The notes under the pieces: model-generated
What the model was told of the DNA's origin: nothing
Database searches by the model: none
Seen by the model: only the letters and a program-made list of their open reading frames with translations
Made by a program: the position numbers and the translations under genes
Part shown: positions 1-5,529 of the stretch, piece after piece
How the letters are laid out: each line of letters begins with the position of its first letter
Position numbering within the stretch: position 1 is the first letter of the stretch
DNA from: CAYXWM01 sp964468805
GTDB lineage: Bacteria; Bacillota; Clostridia; Lachnospirales; WRBF01
DNA: 12,794 bases
Assembly (NCBI GenBank): GCA_964468805.1
Contig: CAYXWM010000067.1
Location: forward strand, 1 to 12,794
Direction of reading: 5' to 3'

Positions 1-1
1 A

Positions 2-70
2 CGAGAAGATACAGTGCTTGAAAACTTCCCCCTCTTTTGCCCCAAATGCAAGCACCTCTACATAGATTAA
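2..70 (+). pseudogene. Cysteine-rich KTR protein, 3' fragment (copy 1)
   Basis: Only the tail is inside the window. It reads REDTVLENFPLFCPKCKHLYID and then stops. The REDT..LENFPLFCPKCK core matches the second half of the intact KTR protein at 3799-3987, including its second CxxC pair. After KCK the sequence departs from the family, which normally continues QES/T-hydrophobic, so the 3' end is probably recombined or truncated. KTR proteins are short zinc-ribbon-like proteins common on clostridial mobile elements, with no proven function. The fragment may belong to a gene starting left of the window. Confidence 0.7.
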
Positions 71-92
71 AATTTTATTAAGCAAAAAATAA

Positions 93-203
93 CTACAATC
101 CGAGTGGATATTATGCCCTGTATGCCAAAGTAAAACACGCACTCAAATACGAGGTGATACAGAGCTGGAGAATTTTCCTCTGTTCTGCCCCAAATGCAAG
201 TAG
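93..203 (+). pseudogene. Cysteine-rich KTR protein, broken copy 2
   Basis: From codon 105-107 the frame reads WILCPVCQSKTRTQIRGDTE and continues LENFPLFCPKCK, carrying both CxxC pairs. It ends at TAG (201-203), where the intact copy at 3799 has CAG for Gln, so a single C-to-T change explains the stop. No start codon or ribosome site precedes it: a TAA at 90-92 cuts the frame. Similarity to the family runs about two codons past the stop, then the sequence switches to the CPBP protease. This copy therefore marks a recombination joint. Confidence 0.75.
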
Positions 204-609
204 GAAAGCCCTCATCACTGCCTTTACAAGCGGAGGTTTTATATTGGTCATGCTTATTGAACCATTTGTGGAAGAATTTTTGATGCGAGCACTTATGACA
301 GTGCGACTATTATGTCGACTGCCGCTATGGTTTGTTGTTGCACTTCCAACTGTCTTATTTGGGGTTGGTCACTCTGCGGGTGGCATAGGTCAGATTGTAG
401 GTACAAGCACGGTAGGTCTTGTTTTTACGTTTGTGTTTGTGTGGACAAATAGTCTACCCACTGCACTTTTGGCACACGCACTCAACAATATATTAACCGC
501 GTTTCTGACGTTGGGCGCAATTAAAGCCAGCATGACCACACCCATTCAGTTGATAGTCGGAATTGTCGGGGTAGCTCTTGACTGGTTTAGTAGCATACAT
601 AATTTATAA
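154..609 (+). pseudogene. CPBP-family intramembrane protease, N-terminally truncated
   Basis: The frame opens at GTG 154 and gives 151 residues. The first 18 or so are only the KTR gene read in another frame. From about residue 19 the protein is hydrophobic and carries the three signatures of CPBP (CAAX/Abi-type) glutamic proteases: EE at 40-41 followed by R45, FGVGH at 69-73, and HALNN at 108-112. These residues form the membrane-embedded active site that cleaves other membrane proteins; several relatives confer bacteriocin immunity. Family members usually have 200-300 residues with extra N-terminal helices, which are missing here. No ribosome site stands before 154. The catalytic core could still be translated, but a deletion remnant is the simpler reading. 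Confidence 0.65.
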
Positions 610-660
610 GCGGTGGAATAAGGAAATTGCGATTGTGTAATTAGGCTTGTAAGCGTATAT

Positions 661-728
661 TATGAGTAACATAGACACAACCCTTACTTTTTCAAATGGA
701 AAAGCGACTAAAACTAATTACGAAGCTG
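661..728 (+). repeat. Direct repeat copy 1, left of the TetR operon
   Basis: These 68 bases match 3477-3543 in the same orientation with about six substitutions and one T indel (TTTTT here, TTTT there). The core ACATAGAC.CAACCCTTAC and the run AAAACTAATTACGAAGCTG are shared. The two copies enclose the TetR-membrane-flavodoxin-FMN operon. What the repeat originally encoded is unknown. Confidence 0.75.
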
Positions 729-754
729 ACGAAAAACATGGTTGCAAAAACTAA
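662..754 (+). other. Possible 30-codon ORF carrying dispersed repeat copy 1
   Basis: The frame starts MSNIDTTLTFSNGKATKTNY and ends EADEKHGCKN. I do not recognise it. Its first 68 bases are repeated at 3477-3543, and its second half recurs in degenerate form near 12724-12762, where substitutions partly respect this reading frame. That suggests a fragment of a once-coding, repeated gene. There is no good ribosome site, so it is probably not expressed. Confidence 0.35.
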
Positions 755-801
755 TTTATATTATGTTGAATTTATAATTTAGTTCCTTTGAATATAATTT
801 G

Positions 802-842
802 ATAGGCAAGGGCAGAAAAAGTTGTTTTCTGTCTTTGCCTAT
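802..842 (+). other. 18-bp stem hairpin without U-tract
   Basis: Arms 802-819 and 825-842 pair over 18 positions around a 5-base loop. The plus-strand transcript has two G-U pairs (810/834, 812/832), whereas the minus-strand transcript would have A-C mismatches, so the structure favours a plus-strand RNA. No run of T follows, so it is at best a weak terminator between the CPBP remnant and the tetR promoter. Confidence 0.55.
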
Positions 843-910
843 GTTAGTAAATAAAAATTTACTTAGGCTGTCTTTTTTGCCCCTCATTACAAGGTTTTCA
901 GTTTATGTTA

Positions 911-939
911 TTGACAGCTATTTTTAACACCGTTATAAT
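911..939 (+). promoter_or_regulatory. Sigma-A promoter of the tetR operon
   Basis: A perfect TTGACA (911-916) and a perfect TATAAT (934-939) are separated by 17 bases, 31 bases before the tetR ATG. This is a consensus housekeeping promoter and would be strong if not repressed. Confidence 0.85.
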
Positions 940-957
940 ATATAACAATGTTATATA
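939..957 (+). promoter_or_regulatory. 19-bp palindromic operator, probably for the TetR protein
   Basis: TATATAACA-A-TGTTATATA is a perfect inverted repeat with 9-base arms around one central A. It begins at the last base of the -10 box and covers the transcription start. Position and symmetry are typical of an autorepressed TetR-family gene. That this TetR is the binder is inferred. Confidence 0.7.
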
Positions 958-970
958 AAGAGGTGATTAT

Positions 971-1591
971 ATGTCAATCCATAACCGTAAAGAACGCGAA
1001 AAACAGGATCTTCGGCAAAAGATATTTAACGCTGTCAGCCATATTATTTTGGAACAGGGATATGAAAAGCTATCCATGCGCAAAATAGCCGAGAAGATCG
1101 AATACTCCCCCACAATTCTGTATCATTACTTTACCGATAAAGCGGATATCGTCAATCAAATTATCTTGGAAACCTACCGCGATTGTGTGGATAAAGTTAA
1201 GGATGAAATGGAACGGAATGCTCATCAGGATGCCAGCGTTCAATTGCGCGCCGGAATAAAAACTTATGTCCATACGCTAACCGCAAACGCCCAGCAGTTT
1301 CGGGCGGTACTGCTCAGTGGGGGAAATATGGCGATGCCTGACCCTGATGCGAGCCGTGAAAGCGGTCTTGATGTCATGGAGCAGGTGTTGCAAAAAGGAG
1401 TTGAGCAGCAGATTTTTCATACTCTCACTCCTATGACATCTCAAATCATTATCTCTGCTGTATTCGGTCTGGTGTTCCACATTATTGGGCACGGCATTGA
1501 TGATTATGAAACAATCGACAGAATGGCGGAGGAATGTGCGGAAATCTTATTATCGGGGCTGACTGCCTATAAAATTGGAGGACAAGAATGA
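971..1591 (+). CDS. TetR/AcrR-family transcriptional repressor
   Basis: A 206-residue protein of usual family length. Residues about 12-60 form the DNA-binding three-helix head, with the TetR pattern LSMRKIAEKIEYSPTILYHY followed by FTDKADI. The C-terminal ligand and dimerisation domain is all-helical and I cannot assign a ligand. The ATG follows GAGGTG at about 6 bases. The stop overlaps the next gene's start by four bases (ATGA), so the two are translationally coupled. The gene lies directly behind a consensus promoter overlapped by a 19-bp palindrome, so it most likely represses its own operon. The downstream flavin genes suggest an inducer linked to redox or toxic small molecules, but nothing in the sequence names it. 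Confidence 0.9.
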   Translation: MSIHNRKEREKQDLRQKIFNAVSHIILEQGYEKLSMRKIAEKIEYSPTILYHYFTDKADIVNQIILETYRDCVDKVKDEMERNAHQDASVQLRAGIKTYVHTLTANAQQFRAVLLSGGNMAMPDPDASRESGLDVMEQVLQKGVEQQIFHTLTPMTSQIIISAVFGLVFHIIGHGIDDYETIDRMAEECAEILLSGLTAYKIGGQE

Positions 1592-2454
1592 AATATAGAA
1601 AAGTGGTTTCGATACTTACATCACTCATAATCCTTTTGTCTATCATAGCGGCTATAACAGGTATATTTTCAAATAATGTTGAGATGCATGCTGATATAAC
1701 GACTGTCCGGGGCGAAATTGTACAATTGTATAATAAGGGCCTGTATGCACGGGATTCTGTCTCTATGGCAGCACAAGCAATCGCTCAAGATATTGTTACG
1801 TTGATTGTTGGAATACCATTGTTAGCAATCGCCCTATTCATGGTAAGGAAGGGTAGTCTAAAGGGTGTATTATTGCTTACAGGAACATTGGGATACTTTC
1901 TGTACACGTATACGTCCTATGCTTTTCTCATGATGTACAATCCATTTTTCTTGATTTATGTGGCATTAATGGCTTTGAGCTTCTATGCTTTTGTCCTGTG
2001 CATGGTGACATTTCAAGGCTATGATCTAAAGCAGAGCTTTACCGATAAATTCCCTGTGAAATCTCTCAGCGCGCTTTTTTCATTTATGGGATTGATGCTT
2101 TGCACGATGTGGTTAGGAAGAATTGTTCCGTCCCTGTTTAGTAATACCCCTCCATACGGGCTTGAGCATTATTCAACATTAGGTATTCAGACTTTGGATT
2201 TAGGGGTTATCGTACCCGCATGTTTTGTTACTGCGAGTTTGCTATGGAGAAAACGACCGTGGGGATATTTGCTATCTGTAGTTCTGGTATTAAAAATGAT
2301 AACGATGTTGACAGCAGTTTGTGCCATGGTCATTTCAATGCAAATAAATGGTGTAGATGTAAGCATCGTTGAAATGATAGTGTTTCCGGCGTTTACTATA
2401 TTAAGTATCATTTTCATGGTCAAAATTCTAAAGGAAGTAAAAAAAGAAATGTGA
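1588..2454 (+). CDS. Eight-helix integral membrane protein, unknown function
   Basis: A 288-residue hydrophobic protein. Likely membrane segments are about 8-27, 68-86, 92-115, 118-141, 158-180, 203-220, 226-251 and 259-281, with a loop of about 40 residues between the first two that is probably extracytosolic (it contains VRGEIVQLYNKGLYARDSV). I see no ABC, MFS or transporter signature and no CxxC or paired-histidine haem pattern. Its start overlaps the tetR stop, and flavodoxin follows after 45 bases, so it belongs to the same operon. It could be a membrane electron-transfer partner for the two flavin proteins or a transporter controlled by the TetR regulator; neither is shown by the sequence. 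Confidence 0.8.
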   Translation: MKYRKVVSILTSLIILLSIIAAITGIFSNNVEMHADITTVRGEIVQLYNKGLYARDSVSMAAQAIAQDIVTLIVGIPLLAIALFMVRKGSLKGVLLLTGTLGYFLYTYTSYAFLMMYNPFFLIYVALMALSFYAFVLCMVTFQGYDLKQSFTDKFPVKSLSALFSFMGLMLCTMWLGRIVPSLFSNTPPYGLEHYSTLGIQTLDLGVIVPACFVTASLLWRKRPWGYLLSVVLVLKMITMLTAVCAMVISMQINGVDVSIVEMIVFPAFTILSIIFMVKILKEVKKEM

Positions 2455-2499
2455 CGGTTTTGAACTAAAAAATGTATAAATGTTTTCGGAGGAGATATT

Positions 2500-3024
2500 G
2501 TGAATAATATTGCTGTTATATATAAGTCTAAATACGGCGCAACTAAACAGTATGCCGAGTGGATTGCACAGGCACTGGATGCTACGCTTTTGGAAGCATC
2601 AACTGTAAAACCTTCTCAATTGCTATCTTTCGACGCTGTGGTTTATGGCGGCGGTCTTTATGCTGGTGGAATTGCCGGAGTAGAACTGGTTACGAAAAAT
2701 CCCTGCAAGTCACTTGTCGTGTTCACGGTAGGGCTTGCTAATCCTGAAACGACGGACTATTCAGTAATTTTGGATAAAAACTTTACACAAGAGTTGCTGT
2801 CAAAAACAAAGATCTTTCATTTGCGTGGCGGCATTGACTATAAAAAGTTGGGGATTGTTCATAGAGGCATGATGACAGTAGTCAAGAGCATGTTGGGAAA
2901 AAAAGACGAATCAGAATTATCTGATGAAGATAGGGCTCTTTTGAAAACCTATGGCGGAAAGTTTGACTTTACAAACAAGAACGCAACCCTGCCTATTGTC
3001 ACATTTGTAAAAGGGAGAGTTTAA
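2500..3024 (+). CDS. Flavodoxin-domain protein (HemG/Flavodoxin_5-like)
   Basis: A 174-residue cytosolic FMN protein. The N-terminal strand and phosphate loop IYKSKYGATKQYA (residues 7-19) form the flavodoxin fingerprint. The loop YGGGLYAGGIAG (49-60) and the segment TVGLANPE (76-83) fit the positions that contact the isoalloxazine ring. The C-terminal part (LRGGIDYKKLG...MMTVVKSMLGKK) resembles HemG-type and related flavodoxins rather than short electron-carrier flavodoxins. The start is GTG at 2500, with GGAGGAG at 2488-2494. The FMN-binding gene begins three bases after the stop. It would carry electrons in the cytosol for the operon's membrane or exported components, or act as a quinone- or protoporphyrinogen-type reductase; the substrate is not visible. 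Confidence 0.88.
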   Translation: MNNIAVIYKSKYGATKQYAEWIAQALDATLLEASTVKPSQLLSFDAVVYGGGLYAGGIAGVELVTKNPCKSLVVFTVGLANPETTDYSVILDKNFTQELLSKTKIFHLRGGIDYKKLGIVHRGMMTVVKSMLGKKDESELSDEDRALLKTYGGKFDFTNKNATLPIVTFVKGRV

Positions 3025-3027
3025 ATA

Positions 3028-3408
3028 TTGAAAATGAAAATACTTGTTTCACTCGGAGCTGTTTCTGTTCTGTTGATTGTCGTATTTTTTACGATAACAA
3101 ACGGGCTTTCCAATGGAAAAAATATTTTGATAAGCAGTATTGATTTGTCCCACATCTCCGATGGCAGTTATACCGGAACCTATGAACAGGGGCGGTGGAC
3201 AAACACTCTGACTGTTCATGTTAAAAATAACAGGATAATAGGGATTGATATTGACAAAGATGTTTTAGCCTCCGGAATAACCGATTGTTCTGAGGAGGTG
3301 TTTCGCCGGGTAATGGAAACACAGAACACTCAAATTGATGCTGTTACTGGTGCTACAGTAACAACAAAGGCATACCTCAAAGCAATTGAGGATGCTTTGA
3401 AGGAGTAG
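3028..3408 (+). CDS. Exported FMN-binding domain protein with flavinylation motif
   Basis: A 126-residue protein with one N-terminal membrane segment (residues 5-23) and an FMN-binding domain of the NqrC/RnfG/PplA type outside the cell. The domain opens with DGSYTGTYEQGRWTNTLTV (45-63) and ends DAVTGATVTTKAY (104-116). TGAT matches the [S/T]GAT site at which ApbE attaches FMN covalently, so T110 is the likely modified residue. No lipobox Cys is seen, so it is probably anchored by its signal segment. I chose TTG 3028 because GGGAG at 3013-3017 sits well for it; ATG 3034 is the alternative. No apbE gene lies in the window, so the enzyme must be encoded elsewhere. It is the last gene of the TetR operon. 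Confidence 0.88.
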   Translation: MKMKILVSLGAVSVLLIVVFFTITNGLSNGKNILISSIDLSHISDGSYTGTYEQGRWTNTLTVHVKNNRIIGIDIDKDVLASGITDCSEEVFRRVMETQNTQIDAVTGATVTTKAYLKAIEDALKE

Positions 3409-3439
3409 GTTTACCCTTTTTATTATATGAAAAACATCA

Positions 3440-3465
3440 AATGATACCACTTGGTACATATCATT
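3440..3465. other. Short inverted repeat after the FMN gene
   Basis: AATGATA (3440-3446) pairs with TATCATT (3459-3465), with a second small palindrome TACCACTTGGTA inside. There is no T-run on either side, so it is not a clear terminator; it could be an operator or chance. Confidence 0.3.
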
Positions 3466-3476
3466 CATATACCGAG

Positions 3477-3543
3477 TATAAGCAACATAGACGCAACCCT
3501 TACTTTTCAAATGGCATAGCGAATAAAACTAATTACGAAGCTG
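3477..3543 (+). repeat. Direct repeat copy 2, right of the TetR operon
   Basis: This copy is about 90% identical to 661-728 and in the same orientation. It has lost one T in the T-run, and the frame open in copy 1 meets a stop here. It joins directly onto a DUF3795 remnant, whereas copy 1 continues into different sequence, so one of the two is a recombined junction. Confidence 0.75.
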
Positions 3544-3706
3544 CCCTATTTATGATTGCTGCATAAACGATAAACATTTAAACCATTGTGGTAAATGTGC
3601 GCTATTACCCTGTGAAAAATGGTATCAATTTAGCGACCCAGCAATGAGCGAAGAAGAAAGCAAATTAATTGGCAAACAGAGAATTGAATTTCTAAAGTCC
3701 TTGTAG
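3533..3706 (+). pseudogene. DUF3795 protein, C-terminal fragment
   Basis: The frame is open from 3533 (TAA just before, at 3530-3532) to TAG at 3704-3706. It reads IYDCCINDKHLNHCGKCALL then PCEKWYQFSDPAMSEEE. The CC...HCGKC..LPC cysteine set and the following DP.MS.EE are typical of the second half of DUF3795 proteins, small cysteine-rich proteins of clostridia thought to bind metal. The first half, with its own cysteines and start codon, is missing and is replaced by the repeat at 3477-3543. No ribosome site or start codon is available, so this is a remnant. Confidence 0.7.
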
Positions 3707-3738
3707 CTAATGAGCAAACCCTTTATTATATAAAAGAA

Positions 3739-3768
3739 TTGTTGAGAGGATCGGAAAATTCTTATAAT
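3739..3768 (+). promoter_or_regulatory. Probable promoter of the intact KTR gene
   Basis: TTGTTG (3739-3744) and a perfect TATAAT (3763-3768) are 18 bases apart. The -10 box lies 31 bases before the TTG start at 3799. The -35 match is moderate. Confidence 0.5.
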
Positions 3769-3798
3769 GTGAAACCAAGTATTTGGGGAGGTGATAAT

Positions 3799-3987
3799 TT
3801 GGAACAGGCAGAATGGATACTATGCACTACTTGCAAGAGTAAAACCCGCACGAAAATACGAGGTGATACAGAGCTTAAAAACTTCCCTCTGTTTTGTCCA
3901 AAGTGCAAGCAGGAAAGCATTATAAATGTCATACAACTAAATATGTCACTTATAACAGAGCCAGCCGCACAGACGCAGAGCCGATAA
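3799..3987 (+). CDS. Cysteine-rich KTR-domain protein (intact copy 3)
   Basis: A 62-residue protein beginning MEQAEWILCTTCKSKTRTKI, with two CxxC pairs (CTTC, CPKC) and the family ending AAQTQSR. Four cysteines in this spacing suggest a zinc ribbon. The family is widespread on conjugative elements and near resistance genes of Firmicutes, without known function. I chose TTG 3799 because the strong GGGGAGGTG site (3785-3793) precedes it and family members start here; an upstream in-frame TTG at 3739 lies within the promoter. A terminator overlaps its stop codon. Two degenerate copies at the left edge show the gene has been duplicated by recombination or repeated element insertion. Confidence 0.8.
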   Translation: MEQAEWILCTTCKSKTRTKIRGDTELKNFPLFCPKCKQESIINVIQLNMSLITEPAAQTQSR

Positions 3988-4022
3988 CTAATGATTTTGT
4001 CACGGTTATCGGCTCTTTTCTT
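3978..4022 (+). terminator. Rho-independent terminator of the KTR gene
   Basis: GAGCCGATAAC (3978-3988) pairs perfectly with GTTATCGGCTC (4005-4015), followed by TTTTCTTTT. The stem includes the KTR stop codon. Confidence 0.9.
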
Positions 4023-4077
4023 TTGATAGAACCCCACTATTGTGAGAGATTGTGGTTTCTATATTGAGCGAGAGAGG

Positions 4078-4188
4078 TTATTGGCTTTCCAGTAATGCCC
4101 TTACGGTTGCTTCTATAACCGCAAGGGAGCGCTCATCACACATATGTATCAGCCGGATAAGTTGTAAGAATTCAATTGGCTGCAGTTG
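4078..4188 (-). pseudogene. 36-codon C-terminal remnant ending CDERSLAVIEATVRALLESQ
   Basis: On the minus strand the frame is open from a TAG at 4189-4191 to TAA at 4080-4078 and reads QLQPIEFLQLIRLIHMCDER then SLAVIEATVRALLESQ. It is amphipathic and helical, like the tail of a small regulatory or element-encoded protein, but I cannot name the family. It overlaps the end of the truncated gene at 4149-4838 in another frame. It is either the recombined tail of a second gene or that gene's own end after a frameshift. Confidence 0.35.
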
Positions 4189-4838
4189 CTATAAATTGAA
4201 TTTAACATATGTAGTGCAAATGCCATATCTCGTTCATTACTATGTTCCAATAAACTGTTAAGACAACCACTAATATTTATCATTTTATCTAACATGTCAA
4301 AGAGCTTGCGTGGACAATAATGCTCCCCCATGGAACCGATCATTTCGCTAATCAAGTTATCAACAATTTTTCTGTCATCACTACTAAATTTTTTATCAGC
4401 TACAGGAACTGTAAAAAATTGTGGGGCAGCCCAACCAAAGTTATCTCGTAATTTCTTACTATACATTTTATCATCATATGGTGGCATAGCAGGAATCACA
4501 ATATTGTACGCACACCATTGCGTTGACCACATACTCATATCAACACAAGTAAAATATGAAATCCCTTGTACTGTTGTGTTGTTGCGTTGAACCCATTGCA
4601 TAAGCATTTGTGGGAGAATATATTCCTGCTTGTAAGGAACTTTCCCACTTTGAGTAACGAATGAGCAAGCCAAGACCAATGGATATGTTTTTAAGTATCT
4701 AATAATAACTTCAAGCCAAAGGTCAAAGTTATTATACTTGATAGAAGTACCCCAACGACGGATTTCGCTTGGTGAATATAGCGATAGAAAACGCAACTCT
4801 TTATCTAATAAACGATTTTCAAAATTTGCATCATACAC
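4149..4838 (-). pseudogene. Truncated protein, possibly RES-domain-like, 3' part
   Basis: A 229-residue frame from GTG 4838. It stays open upstream to a stop at 4868-4866 and adds plausible protein sequence there (YYSEFQYEY), so the true start has been lost, and no ribosome site precedes 4838. The segment YKQEYILPQMLMQWVQRNNT followed by VQGISYFT, and then YNIVIP, loosely recalls the Y.xPQLL..W.....GI.Y.S pattern of RES (NAD-consuming, toxin-like) proteins. This is a family-level impression only. The C-terminal part is helical, with many Met residues. It abuts transposon debris, which probably truncated it. Confidence 0.4.
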
Positions 4839-4947
4839 ATATTCATATTGAAACTCAGAATAATATTATTTTTGAGGATACCCACATTCTTGCCAAGCTA
4901 ATGGAAGCATTGTTAATAAGTATAAGCTCGGGAATCCAGCAAGACTA

Positions 4948-5111
4948 AGAGCCTATCCTAAATAAGCAATTTCGCCACTTTTCGGCTTTTTTCCAAATTT
5001 CTTCGTCAGCCCCTCCTAGCATATATTCGCTGAATATGCGTCGTCGGAGCTTCCTCGAATTTTGAAAAAAATCTCGAAAATAGGCTTCATTCTTATTTAG
5101 GGATAAGCTCT
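4948..5111. mobile_element. 164-bp fold-back MITE with TA target duplication
   Basis: Terminal inverted repeats at 4948-4966 and 5092-5111 match at about 18 of 20 positions (AGAGCCTATCC-TAAATAAG against AGAGCTTATCCCTAAATAAG). The interior is also a long imperfect palindrome centred near ATATTCGCTGAATAT (about 5021-5035). The element is bounded by TA on both sides (4946-4947, 5112-5113). Removing it with one TA rejoins the codons AGA CTA ATC TAC ACC ACC of the surrounding transposase. It encodes nothing and would need a transposase in trans, of the TA-targeting IS630 or IS5 (IS427-like) type. Confidence 0.82.
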
Positions 5112-5261
5112 TAATCTACACCACCAAGCTGTGGAATCATATCACCGCATGGTACGAAAATTCACGAAAACAAAGGCAATTTTCCCAACCTCCTATTCCA
5201 TACGCAGAGTAGTTTTCCTATTTGTTAGAGAGACTACAAAAAAGTGGCAATGCCGACAAGG

Positions 5262-5288
5262 GATTGGGGTGATTGGGGTGATTGGGGT
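5262..5288 (+). repeat. Three tandem copies of GATTGGGGT
   Basis: The 9-bp unit occurs three times in a row inside the IS256 remnant. In the ancestral frame it encodes DWG three times, where IS256 transposases have a single RDWG, so it is a frame-preserving tandem expansion. Confidence 0.9.
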
Positions 5289-5339
5289 ATGGCATACAGA
5301 CAAATAATGATTTTCTTTGCAGACAGATTCGCTGCCTAA

Positions 5340-5529
5340 AACCGTGGTACTCTGCCCCAACCCCCGGAGTTTATCCGCTTTTTGGCTTTCTGGTAACAAA
5401 AAGCGAAACCGCAGAGCAGTCCTGCGGTCTTCTAGTAATATAAATTATTCTGATAGCGTAAATTTAGGCTTTTATGGTAATAAATTATGAATTAAGTATT
5501 ATTTATGTAACATATATCAAACAAACTTA
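5340..5529. other. Gene-free stretch after the IS256 remnant
   Basis: I see no gene here. A small hairpin, ACCGCA (5408-5413) with TGCGGT (5423-5428), lies before CTTCT. It could mark the old IS end or a weak terminator. The recognisable IS256 right inverted repeat is not evident. Confidence 0.4.

Larger units (their letters stand above)
4933..5339 (+). pseudogene. IS256-family (mutator-type) transposase, C-terminal remnant
   Basis: Across three frames the sequence reads NPARLIYTT, then AVESYHRMVRKFTKTKAIFP and SYSIRRVVFLFVRETTKKWQ, and finally RDWG..MAYRQIMIFFADRFAA with stop TAA at 5337-5339. IYTTN-AVES-H...RK-TK.K..FP is the conserved region around the last catalytic acid of IS256-type DDE transposases, and KKW.MP.RDWG......I.F.DR is their usual C-terminus. 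One base is missing after 5125, another in the CAATG near 5250, a MITE sits between codons L and I, and a 9-bp unit is triplicated at 5262. Only about the last 90 residues of roughly 400 survive; no start or left end is visible. Confidence 0.8.

Noticed and set aside
1070..1492. Two minus-strand open frames inside tetR
   Set aside because: They are shadows of a clear coding gene, without ribosome sites or family patterns.
3265..3510. 81-codon minus-strand frame across the FMN gene end
   Set aside because: It is mostly antisense to the FMN-binding gene, with no ribosome site or recognisable family.
3739..3798. Upstream TTG start extending the KTR protein by 20 residues
   Set aside because: This stretch holds the promoter, and the strong GGGGAGGTG ribosome site points to 3799; family members begin near there.
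5193..5399. 68-codon minus-strand frame containing TPITPITPIP
   Set aside because: It is the antisense of the IS256 remnant; the repeat comes from the tandem GATTGGGGT on the other strand, and there is no ribosome site.
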